Positions 9,733 through 17,143 of a stretch of DNA of 34,624 nucleotides are shown here, piece after piece (the stretch's first letter is position 1; each line of letters starts with the position of its first letter). Source of the DNA: Verrucomicrobiota bacterium (lineage in GTDB: Bacteria; Verrucomicrobiota; Verrucomicrobiia; CAIQCK01); assembly GCA_026397915.1 (NCBI GenBank), contig JAPLTX010000043.1, forward strand, positions 1-34,624, read 5' to 3'. The notes below the pieces were generated by a model. That model worked only from the letters and a program-made list of their open reading frames with translations. It ran no database searches and had not been told where the DNA came from. A program made the position numbers and the translations under genes.

Positions 9733-12700
9733 GTATGGGTGCTTTCAGTTTGCAGGGTGAAATAGAAGGTGGCGCCGTAGCCGACGGCTCCTTTCGCCCA
9801 GACGCGGCCGCCATGCCGGCGAATGATGCGTTGGACGCTCGCAAGGCCAACTCCCGTGCCAGAAAACTCCGACACTGAGTGGAGTCGCTGGAACGGCTCA
9901 AATAGCTTGTGAACGTAGGTCATGTCGAACCCCGCACCGTTATCCCGCACAAAGTAGGTCGTCAAGCCGTTTTCGTGGAGGCGACCGAACTCGATTTTCG
10001 GCTGGGGCTCAAGGGCAGTGAACTTCCATGCATTGTTCAACAGGTTCTCGATCACAATACGCAGCAACCGCGGGTCGCCGCGGGCGACGAGGTTCTGCTC
10101 AATAACATAGAGAACCTGCCGGTTGGGCAACGAGTTCCTCAAATCTTCGGCGATTGTGGAAGCGAGGTTGCTCAAATCCACCGGTTCATGGTGCAACTCG
10201 CAGCGGGTCACACGCGAAAGTTGTAGCAGGTCGTTGATGAGATGCCCCATCTGTTGGGCGGCCTCGCGGGAGCGTTGCAGATAGTCGAGGGTCGTGGCGT
10301 CCAATATGTTCGAGCACCTCTCCACAACGAGCGCGCTGAAGCCGTCTATGGAACGCAGCGGCGTCCGTAGATCGTGCGAGACGGAGTAGCAGAAAGCCTC
10401 CAGTTCCTTGTTGGAGGTAGCAAGCTCGGCGGTGCGCTGTTCGACGCGTTGCTCCAGTTCTTCGTTGAGCCTGGCAACCTCCTCTTCCGCCTGCTTGCGT
10501 TTAGTGATGTCAAGATCAACGCCAAGAATCCGTTCGGGCTTTCCTTGGTCGTCGTAGATAATCTGTCCGCGCACAAGTCCCCATCGCGTGCGGCCGTCCC
10601 GAAGTTGGAACTGCAATTCGGCGCTATACTCCCCGGTTTCCTTCGCTTTCTTCTGCGCCGCAACGAGCACGTCGCGACTGTCGGGGTGAACCAACGCACA
10701 AAACACTTCATAGGTGCCGGGGAACGTGCCAGGCCGGTATCCCATGAGCCGCTCCTGTGTTGCTGACCAGAAGAGCTTGTTGTTTTTCAAGTCTCTGTCC
10801 CATGTCCCCATCTGCGCCGCCTCTGTCGCGAGCCGCAGCCGCTGCTCCGACTCGCGCAACGCATCCTCCGTCAGTTTGCGTCCCGTCACATCCCAGAAAA
10901 TACACTGGGTGCCGACGATCTGTCCGTCAATATCGCGTAATGGCGACTTCATAACGTGCACATAGAATTCGCGCCCGTCGGGTGCGCGATGACGCTCGAT
11001 CGCCTCAAAGACGGTGCCGGTTTCGATGACCCGCTTATCATCAGCTCGATACTTCGCGGCCAAGTCGGGCGGGAACAGGTCCGCGTCTGTCTTGCCCAAG
11101 ATGTCCTTGGGTTCGCGCTGCATGCCCTGGCAATAGCGTGAATTGGCAAACGTCACGCGGCCTTCGATATCTTTGCGGAAAATGGACTGGGGAAGCTGTT
11201 CAACCAGGGAATGGTAGAGCAGTTCGGACTCACGCAAGGATTCCAGCGCCCGCTTGTGTTCGTTGATGTCGCGGCTCACGCCGACCAAGCCGATGATCTT
11301 GCCATCGCGGTCACACAAGGGGGCTTTGATGGTCAGGTGCCAGTGCACGACGCCGTTATGGTCCTGGACCAACTCTTCGCGGTTCTGAATGACGTCTCCC
11401 GATCGAATCACGTGCAGATCGTCCGCATAGTAGGCCCGCGCCAACTCCGGCGGATGCAAATCGAGCACGGTCTTGCCCGCCAAATCGGCTTCCGACTTCA
11501 TGCCCATGAAACGCACATGGGCGGTGTTGCTGAGGACAAACCGTCCCTCCATGTCCTTCGTATAGACAAGGTCCGGCATATTGTCTATCAACGTGCGCAG
11601 GAACTTGCGCTCCTGCTCGACGGCGACCTCCGCCTCTTTGCGTTTGCTGATGTCGCGCGCAATGCCTTGCACGGCCACCGCCTTGCCGTCCTTGTATAAC
11701 AGCCGCAAACTTACCTCAAACCAGATGCGACGGCCGTCTTTGCTCAACAACTCCAGTTGATAATCGGAGGTTTCTTTCCCCGCGAGCTGCGCATCGATCC
11801 GTTGCTGGACTCCTTCGCTGTATTCCGGCACCACGAGATCCGTGATGTGCAAGCCCGGCACCTCTTCTTGAGTGTAGCCAAGACGCCGGCAGCCCGCGGG
11901 ATTGATGCTGATGTAGTTGCCCTCCATGTCGCGGGTAAAGACCATGTCCGTGGCATTCTCGACCAGTTCGGCGCAACGCTTCTCCATCTCCCTTTCCTTC
12001 TCCACTTGGTCGCGAATCTGCTTTGCTTGTTGGGCGACGCGGCGGCGCAACAAATGGTTCCATGCAATGATGAGAAGCCAGGCAGCCAACAGCGCGAGCG
12101 CACCTTGCCATACCCACGTCGGGAACTGCCAGGGGGCCGGCTTGAGATCCAGCCCGCTCCACTTCGTGAATATCTCCTGCAGCTCCGGCTTCGGAAGGTT
12201 GTTCAAAGCCTTCTGCAAGATGGAAAGCAACCGGTCATTGCTTTTGTTGACGGCCAGGCAGTGCGGGCTGGAGAACAACAGCGAGTCCGGCAGCACGGCC
12301 AGATTGTTCAAGGCATTCTTGGTGATGACGTAATGGCCAAGCGCCAGACTGGATGCCATCGCGTCCAGTTGGCCCATCGCCAGCAGCAGAAACCCCTCCC
12401 GCGCGGTCTCCACAAGCACAACGTTGATTTCAGGATGCTCGCGCCGCATCCACTCATCCGTCATGGTGTTGCGACTCACGCCGACGCGGCGACGCCCCAG
12501 GTCCTTGATGCCCTTGATCTCGCGCTCGCCTCGCTTGACGAACAGAATGACAGGCAGGTTCTGATAAGGGTTGGTGAATTGAAGGTATTGCTGGCGATCT
12601 TCCGTGGGAATCGCGGCGGCCAGCAGATCACACTCGCCGCGTCGAATGCCAGCCAGGGTGTCCGTCCACGTCGCGTAAACGACCGGCTTGAGTTCGACGC

Positions 12701-12965
12701 CGAGCCGCTGCGCCAACAAGGCCATCATTTCGGGCGCGATGCCGTCGAACTCCTTGCTGGCGTTCAGGAAACCATACGGCGGGACGTTGGAATTGGTTGA
12801 CCAGCGCAGAGGACCGTGACCCTTCAGCCACGCGCGCTCATCGGGCGTCAGAAAATCCGGCTTCGCCTGGACAAGCGCGCGGCTGAAGAACAGAGCTAGA
12901 GTGCAGAAGCCCAGCAGCAGGATCCGCTGGACGGCACCCGTTGTGCAAATCAAACTGGCGCTCAT
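9729..12965 (-). CDS. Sensor histidine kinase: periplasmic solute-binding domain, four PAS domains, HisKA/HATPase
   Basis: 1078 residues. Order: signal anchor (about 13-33); a family-3 periplasmic solute-binding domain (about 40-270, with LRWSTNSNVPPYGF and IAPEMMALLAQRLG); a membrane span (about 283-303); then four PAS/PAC modules (about 330-450, 455-580, 585-705, 710-830), each ending near the DISKRK/DINEHK/DVTGRK/DITKRK boundary. A coiled coil leads to HisKA with His864 (SVSHDLRTPLRS). The HATPase has an N box (NLLNNAWKFT), G1 (DNGAGFD) and G2 (GTGVGLA). It should sense an amino-acid-like or other small ligand outside the membrane, combine it with cytosolic cues, and phosphorylate the co-encoded CheY-like protein. 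The ligand is unknown. Confidence 0.93.
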   Translation of the reverse strand: MSASLICTTGAVQRILLLGFCTLALFFSRALVQAKPDFLTPDERAWLKGHGPLRWSTNSNVPPYGFLNASKEFDGIAPEMMALLAQRLGVELKPVVYATWTDTLAGIRRGECDLLAAAIPTEDRQQYLQFTNPYQNLPVILFVKRGEREIKGIKDLGRRRVGVSRNTMTDEWMRREHPEINVVLVETAREGFLLLAMGQLDAMASSLALGHYVITKNALNNLAVLPDSLLFSSPHCLAVNKSNDRLLSILQKALNNLPKPELQEIFTKWSGLDLKPAPWQFPTWVWQGALALLAAWLLIIAWNHLLRRRVAQQAKQIRDQVEKEREMEKRCAELVENATDMVFTRDMEGNYISINPAGCRRLGYTQEEVPGLHITDLVVPEYSEGVQQRIDAQLAGKETSDYQLELLSKDGRRIWFEVSLRLLYKDGKAVAVQGIARDISKRKEAEVAVEQERKFLRTLIDNMPDLVYTKDMEGRFVLSNTAHVRFMGMKSEADLAGKTVLDLHPPELARAYYADDLHVIRSGDVIQNREELVQDHNGVVHWHLTIKAPLCDRDGKIIGLVGVSRDINEHKRALESLRESELLYHSLVEQLPQSIFRKDIEGRVTFANSRYCQGMQREPKDILGKTDADLFPPDLAAKYRADDKRVIETGTVFEAIERHRAPDGREFYVHVMKSPLRDIDGQIVGTQCIFWDVTGRKLTEDALRESEQRLRLATEAAQMGTWDRDLKNNKLFWSATQERLMGYRPGTFPGTYEVFCALVHPDSRDVLVAAQKKAKETGEYSAELQFQLRDGRTRWGLVRGQIIYDDQGKPERILGVDLDITKRKQAEEEVARLNEELEQRVEQRTAELATSNKELEAFCYSVSHDLRTPLRSIDGFSALVVERCSNILDATTLDYLQRSREAAQQMGHLINDLLQLSRVTRCELHHEPVDLSNLASTIAEDLRNSLPNRQVLYVIEQNLVARGDPRLLRIVIENLLNNAWKFTALEPQPKIEFGRLHENGLTTYFVRDNGAGFDMTYVHKLFEPFQRLHSVSEFSGTGVGLASVQRIIRRHGGRVWAKGAVGYGATFYFTLQTESTHT

Positions 12966-13064
12966 GTGTTACGAGCCAAACAACCTTCCTTTGGGGACAC
13001 TATTAGCGTCGCTCGACCCGCGAAGGCCAGCACAAAGGACCGCTACCGCGAAAATGAATCCCAT

Positions 13065-14147
13065 CTACCGCTGCACGCGCGCGGAGCCGCCTTTGGCGAA
13101 GGCACGCACCTGCTCAACCGTCGCCATCGTTGTGTCGCCGGGGAACGTCGTCAGCAGCGCGCCGTGCGCCCAACCAAGCTTCACCGCTTCCTCCGGAGTT
13201 TCGCCGGCCAAGAGGGCGTAGATAAACCCGGACGCAAATCCGTCGCCGCCACCGATACGGTCAATCACATCCAGTTCGCACGTCGGGGCAACGTGAGTCT
13301 TGCCGTTGATCCACGCCACCGCGCTCCAACTGTGCCGGTTTGTCGAGTGCACCTCGCGCAACGTCGTCGCGACGACCTTCACCTTCGGCTGCTGCTTCAC
13401 CACCTTGTCAATCATCCCGAAGAACGCGGTCGGATCGAGTTTCGACTTCGCGGTGACATCCTGCCCGGCGATACCGAGGCCCTTTTGCAAATCCTCCTCG
13501 TTGCCGACGAGCACGTCCACGTTCTCCACGATCCGCCGGATCACGGATACGGCGCGTTTCTCGCCGCCGGAAATCTTCCAGAGCTTCTCGCGGAAGTTCA
13601 GGTCGAACGACGTCACCGCGCCCGCCGCCTTCGCCGCCTTCATCGCCTCGATGATCAGCTCCGCCGTCGTCTCCGACAACGCCGCGAAGATGCCGCCGCT
13701 GTGGAACCACCGCGCGCCGCCCGCGAAAATCTCTTTCCAATCGAAGTCGCCCGGCTTGAGCTGCGCGGCGGCCTCGTTGCAACGGTTGTAGAACACGACC
13801 GGCGCGCGCACGCCCTGACCGCGGTCGCTATACACCGTGGCCATGTTCGGCCCCGTCACGCCGTTGTGCGCGAACCGCTTGTAGAACGGCTGCACGCCCA
13901 TCGCTCGCACACGCTCGGCGATCAGGTCACCGATGGGGTAATCCACCATCGCGCTGACGATGGCGGTCTTGAGGCGGAAACAATCGCTCAGGTTCGCCGC
14001 GACGTTAAACTCCCCGCCGCTGACGTGGATGGCGCATTGCGTGGCCTTGCGAAAAGGGATGACGCCGGGATCGAGGCGGTGGACGAGGGCGCCGAGCGAG
14101 ACGAGGTCCAGCGCGCCCTTCTGCGAGATCTTCAAACCGTGATTCAT
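13065..14147 (-). CDS. PfkB-family sugar kinase, 2-keto-3-deoxygluconate kinase-like
   Basis: 360 residues. This ribokinase-fold enzyme has both family signatures: an N-terminal substrate motif VSGGEFNVAANLS (about 42-54) and the C-terminal ATP/anion-hole motif DRIGGGDGFASGF, with the catalytic base at about Asp302. Overall layout resembles KdgK, which phosphorylates KDG in uronate and pectin catabolism in the cytoplasm. Other sugars such as fructose or tagatose-type substrates cannot be excluded. The ATG has AAGGAA six bases upstream. It is separated by about 100 bp from the sensor kinase downstream on the same strand. Proximity to a beta-helix lipoprotein could fit polysaccharide use, but that is speculative. 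Confidence 0.85.
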   Translation of the reverse strand: MNHGLKISQKGALDLVSLGALVHRLDPGVIPFRKATQCAIHVSGGEFNVAANLSDCFRLKTAIVSAMVDYPIGDLIAERVRAMGVQPFYKRFAHNGVTGPNMATVYSDRGQGVRAPVVFYNRCNEAAAQLKPGDFDWKEIFAGGARWFHSGGIFAALSETTAELIIEAMKAAKAAGAVTSFDLNFREKLWKISGGEKRAVSVIRRIVENVDVLVGNEEDLQKGLGIAGQDVTAKSKLDPTAFFGMIDKVVKQQPKVKVVATTLREVHSTNRHSWSAVAWINGKTHVAPTCELDVIDRIGGGDGFASGFIYALLAGETPEEAVKLGWAHGALLTTFPGDTTMATVEQVRAFAKGGSARVQR

Positions 14148-14442
14148 TCTAGTTTCCTTGTTTTTAGTTAAAATGGAAGCCAGAGGGTTTAAGACTTTGC
14201 CTCCCGCCTGTCAAGGTTGGGTTGGCTGAATAGCAGCGTTCGTTGTAGCGGCGGCCGTCTCGGCCGCCAATGCCGTGGCGTTCGTGGAAGACTACGCTGC
14301 ACAAACTTCTGGACGCGACAAAAGCCAAGAGCCAAGCTGCGCCAATGGCTGCCGTTCTTTACAGTCCGTCTTCTATTCGATCTGCCTATTAGCCGCTTTT
14401 TTCTTTTGCGGCAGTAGAATAACGGAAAGGTGGTGATAAAAA
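14148..14442. other. Spacer with dispersed palindrome and a small hairpin
   Basis: This spacer separates the kinase (minus) from a block of plus-strand accessory genes. It holds a copy of the CGGCCGTCTCGGCCG palindrome family (about 14242-14269, GTTGTAGCGGCGGCCGTCTC...). It also holds a hairpin GCCGC/GCGGC around an 11-base T-rich loop at 14392-14412. No gene is supported. Composition becomes AT-richer toward 14440. Confidence 0.5.
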
Positions 14443-14727
14443 ATGGAAGCTAAAACAATTAAAGTCGGTGACATCATATATATAGATACGGAATTGTATG
14501 TATCCCATGGCGTTGATGATATGATTGGCGGGAAGGTTCGCGTTGTAAAAGTGGGTGAGGATTGTAATGGCAGAATCTGGATATCAACTGAGCTTGATCC
14601 TGCCGCACAATATAATTGGGAGATGTTATCGCAGGAACAAGCCAAGTTAGAGCAAAAGTTCCAGGATAATTGGGCTTATAACAGACCCGATTGCAAACCG
14701 GAGTTTAATGATTGGTCATCGGAATGA
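14443..14727 (+). CDS. Small conserved-looking hypothetical protein
   Basis: 94 residues, function not recognised. It starts with a beta-rich block IKVGDIIYIDTELYVSHGVDD followed by GGKVRVVKVGE, suggesting a small beta-barrel (SH3/KOW-like) fold. It ends in a charged helical segment (SQEQAKLEQKF) and NRPDCKPEFNDW. There is no signal peptide or membrane span. AAAGGTGG lies about 10 nt before the ATG, a good Shine-Dalgarno. Base composition is clearly AT-richer than its neighbours, suggesting transfer. Its TGA overlaps the ATG of a decayed Yip1-like fragment. Confidence 0.65.
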   Translation: MEAKTIKVGDIIYIDTELYVSHGVDDMIGGKVRVVKVGEDCNGRIWISTELDPAAQYNWEMLSQEQAKLEQKFQDNWAYNRPDCKPEFNDWSSE

Positions 14728-14792
14728 CACCGAATCCCTTCCTTACCATCTGGCGGAGTCAGTTCGCGGGGATTGGACGGGCTTTTGCATGA
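14724..14792 (+). pseudogene. Truncated duplicate of the Yip1-like gene start
   Basis: The first 36 bases are almost identical to the start of the Yip1-like gene at 15627 and encode the same MTPNPFLTIW. The following codons (FAGIGRAFA) match a later part of that protein (LAGIGQVLD), as if about 90 bases were deleted. A TGA then ends the frame after 22 residues. This is best explained as a decayed duplicate of the downstream gene, roughly 900 bp away. Confidence 0.75.
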
Positions 14793-14796
14793 TGTC

Positions 14797-15246
14797 ATGA
14801 ACGAGTTTACCGACTATCCACTGTCCGTTTTTCTTGGCGCGCTAAGGACGGTCGTGGGTCGGGTCTTCCTCGTCTCTGTTGCAGTTGTGCTCGGCGCCTT
14901 TCTTGGAGGGGTGACGGCTTTAAGGTCGTGGGAGGGCGGATGCTGGGCGGTGTCAGCGTTTTATTTTCTTTTCGCGACTTCCATATTCACCAGCGTCGGT
15001 ATCATCGCTCTGCCAGGGACGCTGCTCATTGCCTGCATCTTTGCCCGCTATGAGTGGCCGCTCTGGACGGTCTTTCTGGCGACGCTGTTGATCTGGTGGA
15101 ATACTCATGGCGCGGTTTCCTGGGTTGCTTACGAGAGTCCGATGGCCCAGATGCGCCTTATGTTTGAAAAGGCTGAGCAAGAAGCGAATCAGGCCGCCGA
15201 GAAGGCCAAGAAACAAGAGGCTGCCCAATCCAAGGGAACGCCATGA
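14797..15246 (+). CDS. Small multi-span membrane protein, unknown function
   Basis: 149 residues from the ATG at 14797; a TTG eight codons upstream lies inside the decayed Yip1 fragment and is less likely. Hydrophobic spans lie at about 21-42, 50-75 and 80-105 (LVSVAVVLGAFLGGV, AVSAFYFLFATSIFTSV, WTVFLATLLIWW). A charged cytoplasmic helix (EKAEQEANQAAEKAKKQEAAQ) then looks like a short coiled coil. No family was recognised. Its TGA overlaps the next ATG (15243-15246), so it is translationally coupled to the next membrane gene. Confidence 0.6.
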   Translation: MNEFTDYPLSVFLGALRTVVGRVFLVSVAVVLGAFLGGVTALRSWEGGCWAVSAFYFLFATSIFTSVGIIALPGTLLIACIFARYEWPLWTVFLATLLIWWNTHGAVSWVAYESPMAQMRLMFEKAEQEANQAAEKAKKQEAAQSKGTP

Positions 15247-15608
15247 AGGAGAAGCGAATCACTGTGGCCATCATGTGGCTATTGATGATTGTGTCGGCGG
15301 CCCTGGAGGCTTGCAGCGACGCCTATGGTGTGAAGCTCTCCGCGTTTGCCGACCATGCGGGCCGGATTGCTTTTTCCATCCTCATGGTGTCCTGGGTTTA
15401 TGCGGATGCTTCCTTGCGACAGCGCAGCCTCTGCTACGACTACGATACCTTTTTGTTCTTCGCATGGCCGGTGTTGGTGCCATATTATCTATTCCAGACA
15501 CGCGGAGTTCGAGGTTTTCTGCCGCTGCTCTATTTCGCAGGAATGGGCCTGTCTGTTTGGTTTGTGGTCAGCGCAGTTTACTGGCTCGTGTTACACGTGG
15601 GACGTTGA
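15243..15608 (+). CDS. Small membrane protein, unknown function
   Basis: 121 residues, mostly membrane-embedded. There are three to four hydrophobic spans (VAIMWLLMIVSAALEA, IAFSILMVSWVYA, FLFFAWPVLVPYYLF, LLYFAGMGLSVWFVVSAVYWLVL). A conserved-looking WVYADASLRQRSLCYDYDTFLFF lies between spans 2 and 3. Overlap with the previous gene (ATGA) indicates an operon, and the Yip1-like gene follows after 18 bp. I could not name a family or function. Confidence 0.6.
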   Translation: MKEKRITVAIMWLLMIVSAALEACSDAYGVKLSAFADHAGRIAFSILMVSWVYADASLRQRSLCYDYDTFLFFAWPVLVPYYLFQTRGVRGFLPLLYFAGMGLSVWFVVSAVYWLVLHVGR

Positions 15609-15626
15609 GAAAACGAAAGTGCTATT

Positions 15627-16280
15627 ATGACACCGAATCCCTTCCTTACCATCTGGCTGAGTCCGCGCGAGACCATCCGGCGCATCGTCGAGTGGAATCC
15701 CAATTACTGCATCATCTGGCTGGCTTGCCTCGCGGGGATTGGGCAGGTTCTTGACCGCTCTACGATGCGCGACCTCGGCGACAAGGTTCCCCTGGCCGTG
15801 TTGTTTGCCATCGCGCTTATTGGCGGTCCTTTGGTCGGGCTGCTGCAGCTTTACATTTCTTCCCTTCTAATCCGCTGGACGGGGCGATGGCTTGGAGGCG
15901 TGGCGACACTGCGGCAACTCATCGCAGCGGTGGGATGGGGTATGGCTCCACAGGCTTTTGCGCTGCTGCTATTCGTTCCTGCGTGGCTGATTGCCGGCCG
16001 CGAGCTTTTCACGAAGCAAACGCCCTATATGAATGCTCATCCCGTTCTTTTGATCATGCTGACCGCCCTTAGCGTGGTTGAAGTAATTCTGGGAGTTTGG
16101 TCCTTCGTCACCACCTGCCATACCGTTGCCGAAGTGCAGGGTTATCGTTCGGCGTGGCGCGGGCTGGGGAACATGTTGTTGGCAGGTCTTATGGTCTCTG
16201 CAGCGCTTCTCATGATCCTGCTCATTCTCTTGGCGCTGATATTTTTGGGCGGCGGCTTCAAGCACGTGGTTCACAGTTGA
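15627..16280 (+). CDS. Yip1-domain-like integral membrane protein
   Basis: 217 residues. The N-terminus MTPNPFLTIWLSPRETIRRIV is the cytoplasmic entry motif common to bacterial Yip1/YIPF-domain proteins (W-x-x-P-x-x-T). About five hydrophobic spans follow. The central GRWLGGVATLRQLIAAVGWGMAP is the second conserved Yip1-type block before a P-rich turn. The role of bacterial members is unknown. It is third in a plus-strand run of membrane proteins, and a truncated copy of its 5' end sits upstream at 14724. Confidence 0.75.
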   Translation: MTPNPFLTIWLSPRETIRRIVEWNPNYCIIWLACLAGIGQVLDRSTMRDLGDKVPLAVLFAIALIGGPLVGLLQLYISSLLIRWTGRWLGGVATLRQLIAAVGWGMAPQAFALLLFVPAWLIAGRELFTKQTPYMNAHPVLLIMLTALSVVEVILGVWSFVTTCHTVAEVQGYRSAWRGLGNMLLAGLMVSAALLMILLILLALIFLGGGFKHVVHS

Positions 16281-16332
16281 GGCGCGGAACCTGGGGCAGG
16301 GCAGGGGACGGTGAGTCGCGTTACAACAACAC

Positions 16333-16402
16333 GGTAGGGCGCGACCGCCGGGCGCGCCGCAGCTTCGCCACATCTCGGCCGGCCCAGCGGTCCGGCCCTA
16401 CC
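16333..16402. repeat. Palindromic intergenic element (GGTAGGGC type)
   Basis: GGTAGGGCGCGACC (16333-16346) and GGTCCGGCCCTACC (16389-16402) are reverse complements at 12 of 14 positions, enclosing a GC-rich centre. Just after it, GAGACCGCCGCTACAGCGAAGG (about 16416-16437) is a half-copy of the GCGGCGGTC/GACCGCCGC family also found at 33131-33157. The rest of 16281-16502 has no supported gene. Confidence 0.5.
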
Positions 16403-16502
16403 CGGACGACACTTTGAGACCGCCGCTACAGCGAAGGATACCGTTGACGCGGGATAAACCGGAGGCGCAAAATCCAAGCCAGCGTCAGGAGCGTTGGAGC
16501 TT

Positions 16503-16664
16503 ATGACAACAACCGAAGCCAGTCTCGACATTGCGAGCGCGGTTGACTTCGCAACGGCGACAACTGCCACTGAGCCGGATCGGATTACTTCCCGCGTCCC
16601 GAAGGGTATTGCCGCCAAACAAGCTGTCTTTTGCGAGCCGCAGACGGGATATTCTGGCCTGTAG
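16503..16664 (+). CDS. Short ORF upstream of the heptad array, possible leader gene
   Basis: 53 codons from ATG to TAG, not resembling any family I know; composition is Thr/Ala-rich (MTTTEASLDIASAVDFATAT). AGGAG lies 11 nt and GGAG 3 nt upstream of the ATG. The stop TAG overlaps the AGGAG that would serve the heptad ORF (16663-16667), which would couple the two. Support is limited to this arrangement; it may be non-coding. Confidence 0.35.
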   Translation: MTTTEASLDIASAVDFATATTATEPDRITSRVPKGIAAKQAVFCEPQTGYSGL

Positions 16665-16676
16665 GAGACAATCGGC

Positions 16677-17135
16677 ATGACACAAGTAACCTTCGACGCA
16701 ATGAAACTTGTCTTGTCCATCACGCAACCAAGCGTCTTCGTGATACAACCGATAGTCTCTGTAACGAAGACAATTGGTTCTATAATCGAACCAATGGGTT
16801 TTGATATGAAGCCGAGCGTCTGTATAGTGCAGACAAGTGGTTCTATAATGCAACTCATCGTCTCGTTAATAAAACCACATGGTTGTATATTGAAACCTAG
16901 TGGTTGCAAAATGGAGACGTTCGGTTGTATAATGCAACCAAGCGTCTGGATGATGGAAACGATTGGTTGCGATGTGCCAGAGACATTGTTATTGACGAAA
17001 AAACCTATTTTTGAGATGGAAGAACCGGTTTTTGAACCGAAACAGCCTTTGACTAGGCCGGTCCAGCCTGCCGGCGAGTTAGCGACTATTTCCAGACATC
17101 CACTTACAACCCAAACCCTCAACCCGAAAGGATAA
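16677..17135 (+). CDS. Heptapeptide-repeat ORF built from 21-bp tandem units
   Basis: 152 residues, with AGGAG nine bases before the ATG. From residue 4 to about 130 it consists of heptads such as PSVFVIQ, TIGSIIE, PHGCILK, TFGCIMQ and PSVWMME, roughly [PT]-x-[GV]-[CS]-[IV]-[MIV]-[QEK]. Four degenerate heptads follow (PIFEMEE, PVFEPKQ, PLTRPVQ). There is no signal peptide. It ends 8 bp before the FnIII-like gene. Whether it is made as protein is open: the units are palindromic at the DNA level, so the opposite strand encodes similar heptads, suggesting the DNA or RNA structure may be what is kept. It is not a match to any repeat family I know. Confidence 0.5.
   Translation: MTQVTFDAMKLVLSITQPSVFVIQPIVSVTKTIGSIIEPMGFDMKPSVCIVQTSGSIMQLIVSLIKPHGCILKPSGCKMETFGCIMQPSVWMMETIGCDVPETLLLTKKPIFEMEEPVFEPKQPLTRPVQPAGELATISRHPLTTQTLNPKG
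16686..17066. repeat. 21-bp tandem palindromic repeat array 1
   Basis: About 18 units with an exact 21-bp period (14 in perfect phase from 16686 to 16979, then a one-codon shift and four degenerate units). A typical unit is NNNYGGTTGTATAATGCAACC. Many units are hairpins with a 7-base loop and 4-5-bp arms that covary: GGTTC/GAACC at 16776-16792, GTCTG/CAGAC at 16818-16834, GGTTG/CAACC at 16923-16939. CGGTT/AACCG recurs at 17026-17039. There are no unique spacers, so it is not CRISPR. The array is AT-richer than its surroundings. Confidence 0.9.
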
Positions 17136-17143
17136 ATCGTCCC

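Noticed and set aside
14392..14412. Rho-independent terminator
   Set aside because: The stem is only 5 bp with an 11-base T-rich loop, and there is no T-run after the stem on either strand.
6491..16552. Shared 14-mer GTTGACTTCGCAAC near 6491 and 16539 as a common operator
   Set aside because: Only two copies, one within a putative small ORF and one near tRNA-Asp, with no shared function evident. It is likely chance.
16686..17066. CRISPR array
   Set aside because: Units are contiguous 21-mers without unique spacers, and there are no cas genes.
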